Shown here: positions 19,235 through 28,142 of the stretch, piece by piece
Layout of the letters: each line of letters opens with the position of its first letter
Position numbering within the stretch: the stretch's first letter is position 1
DNA from: Nosema muscidifuracis
Lineage: Eukaryota > Microsporidia > Nosematidae
Assembly: GCA_028335825.1 (NCBI GenBank)
Contig: JAIOKI010000019.1
Span: 1 to 64,000 of the forward strand
DNA: 64,000 bases
Reading direction: 5' to 3'
Notes under the pieces: generated by a model
Told to the model about the DNA's origin: nothing
What the model saw: only the letters and a program-made list of their open reading frames with translations
Databases searched by the model: none
Program-made: the position numbers and the translations under genes

Positions 19235-19460
19235 GAAAAAGATTAACTGTTATATTTTGATATATTATTTAACTTCAAGTATTTAAATATATATAAACTA
19301 TAATTTAAAAAGATTGACTGTCATATTTTGATATATTATTTAACTCCAAGTATTTCAATTTATATAAACTATAATTTAAAAAGATTGACTGTTATATTTT
19401 GATAATTCATTTAACTCCAAGTATTTCAATTTATATAAACTATCATTTAAAAAGATTTAT
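19235..19460. repeat. 71-bp tandem repeat, about 3 copies
   Basis: AAAAAGATTGACTGTTATAT and TTAACTCCAAGTATTTCAAT recur three times at 71-bp spacing, ending in a partial fourth unit. Confidence 0.9.
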
Positions 19461-19529
19461 TGACTAATTTAAGTAAAATATAAAACTCAATTAATTAAAA
19501 AAATTTTATTTTTTTACTACCCATTCCAT

Positions 19530-20384
19530 ATGTCAAAACTTTCTTGTATCTCCACAATCTTTCTTAAAATCATATGCATGTTTCTTATTACACTAATCCT
19601 AACCTTAAGCGTAATATACATACCTATAGGATACATACTAAATATGATAAACAGTAGATTATCAGTAAAAATCGCTACTTGTTTTTCGTACATGTTGTGG
19701 AGTGTATTCGATCGAATTTTTAACTTGACTTTTGATCTTGAAGGAGATAACATATTAAAAGATAATGAATATTATCTTGTAATTTCTAATCATATGGGTG
19801 CTTCTGATTTTATGTTACTAAGTAATCTATTTTGTAAAAATAATACAATGAAAGATCTTAAATATCTTATCAAATCTGAATTAAAATATTTTCCAGTATT
19901 TTATCAGATGGTAGATCTTCTTAAATTTATATCAATAGATAGAAATTTTAAGAAAGATGAGAAAAATATAAGCAAAAGGCTTAATGAACTTATAAATTAT
20001 GAAATACCTGCTAATGTTGTTATATATCCTGAAGGATCAAGGTTAACAGAAAAATCTTTAAAAAGTAGTTTAGAGTTTTGTGCTAAAAAAAATTTACCTT
20101 CTTTTTCAAATGTTCTCTGTCCTAGATTTGGTGGTTTTGTTTTATTATGTGAGTTACTAAAGAATTCACATATAAAATATGTAGCTGATATTACTTTTAC
20201 TCATGTAAATGGTCAAGTTCCTGCTCTTTGGAAGATATTATTTACCAATGTAACTGGTAAGATTCGGTATGATATTAAAATTCATTCTTTAGATGATATA
20301 ACTGATCCAAAAAAATGGCTTCTGGATAGCTTTGAACGTAAAGATATGCTAATAAAAAGATTTAAAGAGGAATTTAATAAATAA
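19530..20384 (+). CDS. PlsC-type lysophospholipid acyltransferase
   Basis: Membrane acyltransferase that adds a fatty acyl chain to a lysophospholipid in phospholipid synthesis or remodelling, probably in the ER. The first ~45 residues hold one or two hydrophobic helices (about 8-30). Motif I is NHMGASD (the catalytic NH-x4-D) near residue 87, with SIDRNFKKDEKN later and motif III YPEGSRLT near 166. PSFSNVLCPRFGGFVLL resembles the NVL-x-PR-x-x-GF signature of the LPGAT/lysocardiolipin acyltransferase subgroup. The length of 284 fits. TACCC lies upstream of the ATG. Exact lysolipid specificity cannot be read from sequence. Confidence 0.88.
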   Translation: MSKLSCISTIFLKIICMFLITLILTLSVIYIPIGYILNMINSRLSVKIATCFSYMLWSVFDRIFNLTFDLEGDNILKDNEYYLVISNHMGASDFMLLSNLFCKNNTMKDLKYLIKSELKYFPVFYQMVDLLKFISIDRNFKKDEKNISKRLNELINYEIPANVVIYPEGSRLTEKSLKSSLEFCAKKNLPSFSNVLCPRFGGFVLLCELLKNSHIKYVADITFTHVNGQVPALWKILFTNVTGKIRYDIKIHSLDDITDPKKWLLDSFERKDMLIKRFKEEFNK

Positions 20385-20659
20385 AATTATTTATTTTTAG
20401 ATATTAAATTTAGTATTTAACATATTTATTTTTTATATAATTGAATCAGTTTTTTTATAATTTTTAATTGAGTAAAATATTTTGATTCTCCTATTGAAAT
20501 AATATTTCAAAATATATACTTTAATATGAGTAGCAATAATTTAGATACCTATATAAATCTACTTACATTTTTAGAGCTTAGATCGAAGTTCAATAAAATT
20601 TAATAATTTATGATCCAAAAACACAAGTATGATCAACTTTTTTTTCGTTTAACCCCTTA

Positions 20660-21712
20660 ATGAGAGAACTTAAGAAGGAATCAGATAAAAATAATGTTGA
20701 ATTAGAAAACAAGAAAAATAAAGTTAAAGAAGATAATAATAGTAAAGGAGATAATAAAGTTAAAGAAAATATTAAAAGTAAAGAAAATATTAAAAATAAT
20801 GGTAAAGGAGATAATAAAAATATAAAGGAATATAAGAAAAATAATGGTAAAGGAGATAATAAAGTTAAAGAAAATATTAAAAATGATGGTAAAATAGATA
20901 ATAAAGTTAAAGAAGATAATAAAGTTGATAAAAATAATGGTAAAGAAGAGAATAAAAATATTAAAGAGGAAAATAATAAAAAGAGAGATCTTTGTTGTAA
21001 TGAAGAAAATAAACTGAAAAAAGATACTTCTACTTATAATAAATCTAAAAGAAATAAAAAAAATAACGAAGATGTTAAAAATAATAATTCTAGTACTGTA
21101 AAGAAGACTCAAAAAAATAAGTTTTGTAAAGAAGAAGTATCTGTAAAGAATAATTCTAAAGATAAATACAATCATAAATCAAATATTAACCACTTTATAG
21201 GAAATATATTAATTGTAAGTAATTTAGCTTATAAAGAAACTGAAGAATCAATTTCAGAATGCTTTAAGAGTTATGGAACTCTTGAAAAGGTACAGATGAG
21301 TCATTCGAAGGATGGGAAATTTATTGGAAAAGCTATTGTAACATTTAAGCATGATGTCAAAATAGACAATGAAATAATTTGGAATCATAAAGTATTACGG
21401 ATTGAAAGAATGAAAAATAAAATAGTGAATGACAAACGTATATTTGTATCACATATCAATAAAAATCTGACAATTCTTCAGATTAGGAATATTTTAAAAG
21501 AATTCGGTGTTAAACCTAAAGATATCAGAACAAGATTTGAAAGTGAAACAAAAAGAAATAACGGATACTGTCATATAACTTATGTTGACTCTGAAAGTGC
21601 GAAAAAATTTGAGAAAGAATGGCCTAAGTTCAAATTTAAGTTGGGGCAAGAAGTATTTTTTGAATATGCACATGAAAAAGTTATCAAATCATCTAAATAT
21701 AGAAATAAATAA
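20660..21712 (+). CDS. RNA-binding protein with Lys/Asn-rich N-terminus and two RRM-like domains
   Basis: Residues 1-170 are a low-complexity, highly basic tract built on repeats of VKEN, NGKGDN and NIK, probably disordered. Two RNA-recognition motifs follow: the first at about 180-255 with NILIVSNLAY (RNP2-like) and GKFIGKAIVTF (RNP1-like), the second at about 258-335 with KRIFVSHINKNLT and KRNNGYCHITYVD. A basic tail plus tandem RRMs resembles nucleolar factors such as Nsr1/nucleolin or Nop12, but no single orthologue can be fixed. TTAACCCCTTA immediately precedes the ATG. The simple AT-rich repeats in the 5' part are expansion-prone. Confidence 0.8.
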   Translation: MRELKKESDKNNVELENKKNKVKEDNNSKGDNKVKENIKSKENIKNNGKGDNKNIKEYKKNNGKGDNKVKENIKNDGKIDNKVKEDNKVDKNNGKEENKNIKEENNKKRDLCCNEENKLKKDTSTYNKSKRNKKNNEDVKNNNSSTVKKTQKNKFCKEEVSVKNNSKDKYNHKSNINHFIGNILIVSNLAYKETEESISECFKSYGTLEKVQMSHSKDGKFIGKAIVTFKHDVKIDNEIIWNHKVLRIERMKNKIVNDKRIFVSHINKNLTILQIRNILKEFGVKPKDIRTRFESETKRNNGYCHITYVDSESAKKFEKEWPKFKFKLGQEVFFEYAHEKVIKSSKYRNK

Positions 21713-21714
21713 TT

Positions 21715-21905
21715 TAATTTTTTATAATAATATATTTTAGTACATTGACAAAAATGAATAAATTTTTATACTAATATATTGATAAAAATGAATAAGTTTT
21801 TATAATAATAATATATTTTAATATATTGACAAAAATGAATAAATTTTTGACTATCAATTTATTTTAGTACATTGACAAAATGAATAAATTTTTATACTAA
21901 TATTT
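21715..21905. repeat. Tandem repeat of about 40-60 bp
   Basis: ACATTGACAAAAATGAATAA with TTTTTATACTAATATATT-like sequence occurs four times between the RRM gene and the convergent secreted-protein gene. Confidence 0.8.
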
Positions 21906-21906
21906 T

Positions 21907-23184
21907 TTAATTATACAGTAATTCAGATTCTCCTATATTAGTCCATCCGCCATATTGGGGTCCGATTAGTAATTGTGGTCTAAATGCCGTATTACATCCT
22001 TTGAGTATTGAAATTATATTTTGACCTATTTGATGAATTACATGTTCAAGGTCGCAAAGTAATTTTCTTGAATTTTGATCCATTATACTTCTTATTAATC
22101 CTCTTTCATTTTCAGCTAAATCAACGAAGAATTTGCTTAATTTTTGCTCGAAATCATTTATAAGTTTTGTTATATCTTTTAATATATTATTCCTATTGTC
22201 GTTTACAATTTTCTGCATTAAGTTTTTTTCATTTTGTACTTTCTTTTTGAAAGAACTTGGTAAATTATCAATTAGATCTGCGAAAGTAGCGTTAACAAGC
22301 TGAGTAAGAGATGCCAATGGAATTGGTGGAATTGGAGCAGCTCGGTTTTCTTTATTTTTGGTCTCTAATGAATTATTAATTGTTGGAGGTGGTGGTGGAG
22401 GAAGAAGAGATAATGCTATTAATTCCTTTATCAAATCTTTATTTGATGTTTTGATATTCATAACAAGATCATCGAATATTTCCCCATTAGTTGATGTTAT
22501 CAATGCTTCTGTATCTCTCAATATATTTTTATTATGTGATATGATTATATCATATATTTTTTTTTCGAATCTCTTCAATTCTTCATATGCAGTAGCTTCT
22601 AATGTTTTCCACATAAGCTGTAACCCTCCGAATAATTTTGTCTTGACATCTTCTAAATAACATCTTGATAATTTATGTATTTCACATGACCCCTGAACCA
22701 GAGCTCTCTGTATTAATTGAATATACAAGTTCATGTGTCCTCTATATCTTCTTCTGATGTTATTTCTTTTTTTATGATGAACAGGTCTACATATCGGTTT
22801 ACATTCTGGAACAGGTCTACAGATTGGTTTACATTCTGGAATAGGTCTACAGATTGGTTTGCACTCTGGAATAGGTCTACAGATCGGTTTGCACTCAGGG
22901 ATAGGTCTACATATTGGTCTGTATTCTGGAACGGGTCTACATATTTCTCTACAGTCTTCATAGTCATCACTTATTTCTATTACTATTACATCTTCATAAT
23001 CCGAATCAGAAGAACTATATCTTCGATAATCACCCTCATCAGAATACCATCCACGGATTCTATTTCTTATTGAGCCTTGATAATTCTGATCACTATATAA
23101 TGGTCCATTATCATATGTACTTCCGTAAACAAATACTCTTTTGATTATTAGATGCATTGATAATATTTGAATAATCGAAATCAT
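21907..23184 (-). CDS. Secreted protein with Cys-Arg-Pro repeats, paralog of the gene at 3478-4407
   Basis: Not a recognised named protein. A hydrophobic N-terminus (MISIIQILSMHLIIK) looks like a signal peptide; a second ATG ten codons later is an alternative start. Residues about 81-135 are five near-identical 10-residue units of the type ICRPIPECKP (30-bp DNA repeats at about 22780-22945). Then come NLYIQLIQRALVQGSCEIHK, a helical region, a polyproline linker (LLPPPPPPT, PIPPIPL), a second helical region and GQNIISILKGCN near the end. Domain order and C-terminal motif match the shorter protein encoded at 3478-4407. Cysteine-rich secreted repeats suit spore wall or polar tube material, but this is inferred. 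It lacks a CCC signal and has the shared palindrome 54-73 bp upstream. Confidence 0.8.
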   Translation of the reverse strand: MISIIQILSMHLIIKRVFVYGSTYDNGPLYSDQNYQGSIRNRIRGWYSDEGDYRRYSSSDSDYEDVIVIEISDDYEDCREICRPVPEYRPICRPIPECKPICRPIPECKPICRPIPECKPICRPVPECKPICRPVHHKKRNNIRRRYRGHMNLYIQLIQRALVQGSCEIHKLSRCYLEDVKTKLFGGLQLMWKTLEATAYEELKRFEKKIYDIIISHNKNILRDTEALITSTNGEIFDDLVMNIKTSNKDLIKELIALSLLPPPPPPTINNSLETKNKENRAAPIPPIPLASLTQLVNATFADLIDNLPSSFKKKVQNEKNLMQKIVNDNRNNILKDITKLINDFEQKLSKFFVDLAENERGLIRSIMDQNSRKLLCDLEHVIHQIGQNIISILKGCNTAFRPQLLIGPQYGGWTNIGESELLYN

Positions 23185-23237
23185 ATTCTAAGTAGAATTA
23201 TTTTTTTTATACTTTAAAAATTTATGGAACGTATTAA

Positions 23238-23257
23238 AATTTCCTTTTTAGGAAACT
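23238..23257 (-). promoter_or_regulatory. Palindrome AATTTCC-n6-GGAAACT upstream of the secreted paralog
   Basis: Same element as at 4467-4486, with the A-run and T-run exchanged, 54-73 bp before the ATG at 23184. One arm base differs (GGAAACT). Confidence 0.5.
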
Positions 23258-23599
23258 ATTTGCTTTTTCAAACAAATTTTACATAATATTTATTCTCTGA
23301 TACTAAAAATTAATTAAATAACGGTTAATTATATTTTTCATAAATTGAATATTAATTGTCTATATTATAGAATAAGATCTAAATCTATTTTTCTATATAT
23401 CAGAGTAAAAATCTTTTAATAGATTTTTATGAAATAAATCTAAATATTTTTCAATTATTCAATATATATAATTCTAAATTATTCTATACTTATTAAATAA
23501 AAAATCAACTCTATCCTTCTTTTTTCGTAGATTTTCAATGTTTAAAAAAAATCAACTTCGATTTAATAAAAAAAACTCATAAATAATTATTAAATAAAT
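23258..23599. other. AT-rich spacer without recognisable features
   Basis: I see no gene, tandem array or structured element here beyond simple AT-rich sequence. Confidence 0.4.
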
Positions 23600-24286
23600 T
23601 TATTTTCTATACTTTCTTGTCTTAATTTCTCTCAAATCTTGTTTGTCAATGTGCAATGTACCTATTTGATCATTAAACTCATTTTTACTGACATTCTTAA
23701 CATTCTTCTCTTTATTGCCCATACTCTTTTTGTAAGTCTCATCACTACAAAAATATTTATCTTCAATTTCAAGTTCAAAGTACGGACCAACATCTTCAAG
23801 ATCATCATTTCCAAGAATTCTACAATATTTAAGTACATATGTTCCATTATAATCTGTAATTACCCACATATATTTGATATTATCTAAGCATATCTTACTG
23901 CTCTTCATATTAAATAAATCTACAAACATATTTTCAATACGTGTATCTTTAATATTCATTAATAAAAGTCCATACTTCATGTTAAGTTCTGCACTTATGA
24001 CTCCCTTAAAAGATTTTTCATAAGTTTTTATTTTGAACTTAAGCATGTCTATAATTTCGTTATTAAAAGATCTTCCTAAGATTAAATTTTTACTAGTAAT
24101 TGTTATAAATAATTTTGATTTGTGAGCTTTCAATATTTTCTCTACTATACTGTACTGTTTAAATGGATCTGATAACTTCTCCCTTTGAACTGTTATACAA
24201 TCAGATCGTATTTTTGTTAAAATATTTTGAATTTCTTTATGTTTCTTAGATGTGATGATTGATATCAGATTATTTCTCTTAGACAT
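23600..24286 (-). CDS. RPF2: Brix-domain ribosome assembly factor RPF2
   Basis: Predicted partner of RRS1 that brings the 5S RNP (5S rRNA, uL5, uL18) into pre-60S particles in the nucleolus. The Brix domain starts with SKKHKEIQNILTKIRSD (like KHK-x-L-x-x-LL-x-D in RPF2), followed by DPFKQYSIVEKIL, SKLFITITSKNLILGRSFNN (NNLVFGRTFD in others) and EIIDMLKFKIKTYE. The C-terminal part has VGPYFELEIEDKYF, typical of RPF2. At 228 residues it is shorter than yeast Rpf2 (344), having lost part of the tail. CACCCATAA lies just before the ATG. Confidence 0.9.
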   Translation of the reverse strand: MSKRNNLISIITSKKHKEIQNILTKIRSDCITVQREKLSDPFKQYSIVEKILKAHKSKLFITITSKNLILGRSFNNEIIDMLKFKIKTYEKSFKGVISAELNMKYGLLLMNIKDTRIENMFVDLFNMKSSKICLDNIKYMWVITDYNGTYVLKYCRILGNDDLEDVGPYFELEIEDKYFCSDETYKKSMGNKEKNVKNVSKNEFNDQIGTLHIDKQDLREIKTRKYRK

Positions 24287-24339
24287 TTATGGGTGATAAA
24301 AAAGAAAATATTTCAGTTAATAATTCTTATTAGAATAAA

Positions 24340-24640
24340 ATTAATACTTTACAGTTTTAAATGGAAGATGATTATTAATGATTATAATTTCAAATAATAT
24401 TTTAATTAATTATTTCAGTTAAAAATTCTTATTAGAATAAAATTAATAATTCTAAGAGGAATAAAACATTTGAAATTATAATTAAAAATAATATTCTAAT
24501 TGATTTTTTCAGTTAAAAATTATAATTTAAAATAATATTCTAAGAGGAATAAAATACTTCAAATTATAATTTCAAATAATATTTTAATTGATTATTTCAG
24601 TTAATAATTACAATTAAAAATAATATTCTAATTGATTATC
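24340..24640. repeat. AT-rich direct repeats between RPF2 and CDC20
   Basis: ATTCTTATTAGAATAAAATT and AATTATAATTTCAAATAATA with TTAATTGATTATTTCAGTTA recur three or four times. The spacer to 24835 holds no gene. Confidence 0.75.
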
Positions 24641-24835
24641 TTGTATTATTTTTTTAAGAAATTTCAAAAAGATTTATTTTCTAAAAATTCATCCAATTAA
24701 AAGAATTTTTTTAATCAAAGTAAAACATAACTTTCTAAACTTATCTTTATTAATAAGATAAATAAAAATATTTTTATTTGATTTTGTTTATTAAATATTT
24801 ATTTTCAATTCTGCATAAATTTTATCCCTTCAATA

Positions 24836-25912
24836 ATGACCGATTATTCAAACATAGAAGATTTATTCAACACAATTCCAATCTCAAAATTATCTACTGA
24901 ATCTATAATAGGAATAAAAAATAAATTACTAGGTACATCCTCCTTAAATATAGAACCAAGGTATGATAGAGTTCTTAATAGATATATTGATACAAAACCT
25001 TTTAAAATACTTGATGCACCTGGAATGGTAGATGATTATTATTTAAATCTTCTTGATTGGAGTTCCAGTGATTTAATAAGTATTGGATTGTCTAATGCTG
25101 TTTATTCATTTAATTATCAAAAAGGTACTGTTTCTGAAATATTTGAATCAAATGAGTTAGTAACAAGTTTGAAATCTAATAATAATATTCTGAGTATCGG
25201 ATTAAATGATGGTAAAATTGTATATTACGATATGGAAATGGATAAAGTAAGCATGTATAGAAGATTTCATGATACAAGAATAGGATCACAGAGTTGGAAC
25301 CAGAATATTCTTTGTACAGGTGATAAGTCAGGGAAAATAGTTGTACAAGATATTCGTACAAATGAACATGAAGTTATGTTGGGTCATACACAAGAAATAT
25401 GTGGACTTGAGTGGAGTACTGATCATAAATATCTTGCTAGTGGGAGTAATGATAATGATATACGTATTTGGTATAATAATCATACATTTAAAATATTAAA
25501 AGATCATAAATCAGCAATAAAGGCCTTAGCTTGGTGTCCTTGGAAATCTGGAGTACTTGCATCAGGAGGAGGTACTAAAGATAAATGCATAAAATTTTGG
25601 GATATTTATGAAGGAAAAAAGATAAATGAAACACAAGTAAATTCCCAAGTATGTACACTTAAATATATAAATAAGTATAAAGAACTTATTAGTACACATG
25701 GATATGTAGAAAATAATATTATTTTATGGAAAGCTAGTACGATGAAAGAAGTTATATCATTTGGTAAGCATGATAATAGAGTCTTACATAGTGCATTAAG
25801 CCCTGATAATACAATATTGGCTAGTGTAGGTGGAGATGAGAATTTAAAGTTTTGGAAGATAAGTGATAAAAGTAAAAAAACAGTGAAAAGAGCAAGTTTA
25901 GGAGTGAGATAA
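24836..25912 (+). CDS. CDC20: CDC20/Cdh1-type activator of the anaphase-promoting complex
   Basis: WD40 co-activator that delivers cyclin and securin to the APC/C. The start of the propeller is clearly of the family: PFKILDAPGMVDDYYLNLLD then WSSSDLISIGL. Repeats run to the C-terminus, with DKSGKIVVQDIRTNEHE, LASGSNDNDIRIW, HKSAIKALAWCPWKSGVLAS (the hallmark H-x-AAVKA-x-AW-x-P), GGGTKDKCIKFWD and STHGYVENNIILW. The N-terminal region is very short (about 45 residues) and an obvious C-box is not seen. The protein ends in VR where CDC20 and Cdh1 normally end in IR, the APC/C-binding tail, so the tail may be slightly altered. The length of 358 is reduced. TATCCC precedes the ATG. Confidence 0.92.
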   Translation: MTDYSNIEDLFNTIPISKLSTESIIGIKNKLLGTSSLNIEPRYDRVLNRYIDTKPFKILDAPGMVDDYYLNLLDWSSSDLISIGLSNAVYSFNYQKGTVSEIFESNELVTSLKSNNNILSIGLNDGKIVYYDMEMDKVSMYRRFHDTRIGSQSWNQNILCTGDKSGKIVVQDIRTNEHEVMLGHTQEICGLEWSTDHKYLASGSNDNDIRIWYNNHTFKILKDHKSAIKALAWCPWKSGVLASGGGTKDKCIKFWDIYEGKKINETQVNSQVCTLKYINKYKELISTHGYVENNIILWKASTMKEVISFGKHDNRVLHSALSPDNTILASVGGDENLKFWKISDKSKKTVKRASLGVR

Positions 25913-26169
25913 ATAAATATTTAATAAATGTAAAGGGATGAATTATACTTGAGGCAAGTATCTGTTTATGCAAGAAGTAATTTAATATATTTTTTTTCTA
26001 AAATCAAGTCATTCGATTTTTCTGGTATGTGTCGTTAAAAAATGAATATTGAAGTTTTAATAATACTTTTTTATAAACAATGACGTCATTAATTATAACA
26101 CAGTTAAACGTAAAGATTGTAAAAAAGGTTCACTCCTTTTTTCGCGATTTTTCATATCCCTTTATTTTA

Positions 26170-26175
26170 CCCCTC
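26170..26175 (+). promoter_or_regulatory. CCC start signal of HPC2-like gene
   Basis: ACCCCTC just before the ATG at 26176; it argues against the in-frame ATG at 26080. Confidence 0.7.
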
Positions 26176-27789
26176 ATGTCTGAATTATTAAAAGAAATTT
26201 CATTCAACATAACTAAATCTCAAGAAGTAGATCTAAGTAAGCCTCGTGAACTTAAAAAGAAAAGAAGAAAGCGTAATGATGACTACGATTATAATGATGA
26301 TTTTATAGAGTCATTTGAAGGAGAAACTGATCTGGTAGATATTGAATGCTCTCTTCCTAATTTTTTTGTATATCAAGGACCTCTTCCATATTCAACTAAG
26401 AAAATTTTAAATTTTTTTAAAAATAAACCCAACTTGATTTATGAAAATGATAATGAAGTAGATGTTTTAGAAGAAGCATTGAGTATATCTAAAAGAGTAA
26501 AAAAACCAAACTCTGGTACATCTAAAAAGATTAATATAATTGAAGATAAGAATAATGGAGATATAAATAAGTCTAATGAAAATATAGGAATATCTGGTGA
26601 TGGCATTATAGATTCAGAAGATCAAAAGAAAATGATTCGTACTAGAAAACCAAGAAATTCTGATAAGAAGATTTTTAAGTATAAAGAAATGATAATTAAT
26701 TATCTTTATGCTAAATTTTATAAATTTAGAGAAAATTTTTTTAAACTCAGCATAGATGATAAAATTTGGTTTTTTATTGTAAATTTTTTATTTCATAGAG
26801 ATGATGAAACTAGTTATAGGAATAATTTACAAATTATTATTGAAGATAAGTATTCTAAATATAGTAAATCTGAGAGTAATTTAAGAAAAAATTTAGTTAA
26901 TTTAAATAATGATTTGATAGAGCCTGAAAATGATCTTAATAAAGTAAATAAGTCTAATATTATTGAAGATCATGCTTCAACTCAAGAAAAAATAGTTGAT
27001 AATGCAGATAATAAAAATTTAAAAGAAAAGAATGAAATTAAAAAAATAGTTGATAATGCAGATAATAAAAATTTAAAAGAAAAAAATGAAGTTAAAAATA
27101 TAGAAGATAGAAATTTAAAAGAAGTCGAGAGCTTTGAAAATGTAATAATAAATAAATATGAAAATTCAAAAGAAAAAAATAAAGTTGAGAATTTTGAAGA
27201 AAAAAATAACAACATAGATCAAAATAAAGATAAATTAATGACCACAACTAAAGAAAAAATTAGTAATAAAGATCTAGAAGATTTAAAAGTTCAAAGTCTT
27301 GATGATCTTACTCAGAAAAATAAGAATTACTCATCTCCAATTCCATTTACTCCCTCTAAACAAGCTAAGTCTTCTAATACATTTTTTCATTCTCCCTCTA
27401 TAGATCCATTAATATATCCTCTCCTTAAAGAATTCTTTACAGATAATGAATTAAATTTATTTGTCAGTAGAATGATATCAAAGATAGACACAGCTTTTAT
27501 GTCTATCACTGTATATGGTCATAATGAAATGATGTATTCTAATGATACAAGAAGATTTACAGGATTTACTGATAATGGGTTTAGAGATGAGTGTATAGCA
27601 TATTTTAGTAGTTTTGTAGTTAAACATTATTCAAATAACACATCTCAAGATATCATTCATTATTATCATGAAGCTAAAAAAAGTCTAATGGATGCATTTT
27701 TACCATATATGAGTAACAAAGTAAAGATACTTTATTTCGTAAACAACTATTTTAGAAGTAGCCTAGAAGAAGATAAATTTGATTATTAA
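26176..27789 (+). CDS. HPC2/ubinuclein-like subunit of the HIR histone chaperone
   Basis: Predicted subunit of the HIR/HIRA complex, which deposits H3-H4 independently of replication. The diagnostic piece is the Hpc2-related domain near residues 40-85 (from this start): DDYDYNDDFIESFEGET, then SLPNFFVYQGPLPY, the counterpart of Y-x-x-x-DDFIDDSE...GGFY-x-x-x-G in ubinuclein. A basic stretch KKKRRKRND precedes it. The middle is low-complexity with a 20-residue duplicated unit (VDNADNKNLKEKNE). The last ~130 residues (from SIDPLIYPLL) look globular and may be the ubinuclein middle domain. The start at 26176 is taken because ACCCCTC abuts it; the frame extends 32 codons further up, with another ATG. 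Confidence 0.75.
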   Translation: MSELLKEISFNITKSQEVDLSKPRELKKKRRKRNDDYDYNDDFIESFEGETDLVDIECSLPNFFVYQGPLPYSTKKILNFFKNKPNLIYENDNEVDVLEEALSISKRVKKPNSGTSKKINIIEDKNNGDINKSNENIGISGDGIIDSEDQKKMIRTRKPRNSDKKIFKYKEMIINYLYAKFYKFRENFFKLSIDDKIWFFIVNFLFHRDDETSYRNNLQIIIEDKYSKYSKSESNLRKNLVNLNNDLIEPENDLNKVNKSNIIEDHASTQEKIVDNADNKNLKEKNEIKKIVDNADNKNLKEKNEVKNIEDRNLKEVESFENVIINKYENSKEKNKVENFEEKNNNIDQNKDKLMTTTKEKISNKDLEDLKVQSLDDLTQKNKNYSSPIPFTPSKQAKSSNTFFHSPSIDPLIYPLLKEFFTDNELNLFVSRMISKIDTAFMSITVYGHNEMMYSNDTRRFTGFTDNGFRDECIAYFSSFVVKHYSNNTSQDIIHYYHEAKKSLMDAFLPYMSNKVKILYFVNNYFRSSLEEDKFDY

Positions 27790-27798
27790 AATATTTTT

Positions 27799-28110
27799 TT
27801 CTAGTTTATAATTAATCTGATTTATAATAAATTAATCTAATTATCAATATTTTCTTTCTAGTTTATAATTAATCTGATTTATAATAAATTATTCTATTTT
27901 CAATATTTCTTTCTAGTTTATAATTAATCTGATTTATAATAAATTATTCTATTTTCAATATTTTTTTCTAGTTTATAATTAATCTGATTTATAATAAATT
28001 ATTCTATTTTCAATATTTTCTTTCTAGTTTATAATTAATCTGATTTATAATAAATTAATCTATTTTCAATATTTTCTTTCTAGTTTACTATTAATCTAAT
28101 TATCAATATA
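27799..28110. repeat. 56-bp tandem repeat, six copies
   Basis: CTAGTTTATAATTAATCTGA occurs at about 27801, 27859, 27913, 27969, 28024 and, in altered form, 28080. Spacing is 54-58 bp. It lies between two convergent genes. Confidence 0.92.
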
Positions 28111-28142
28111 TTAATATAGTAATGTATTAATCTAAATAACAG

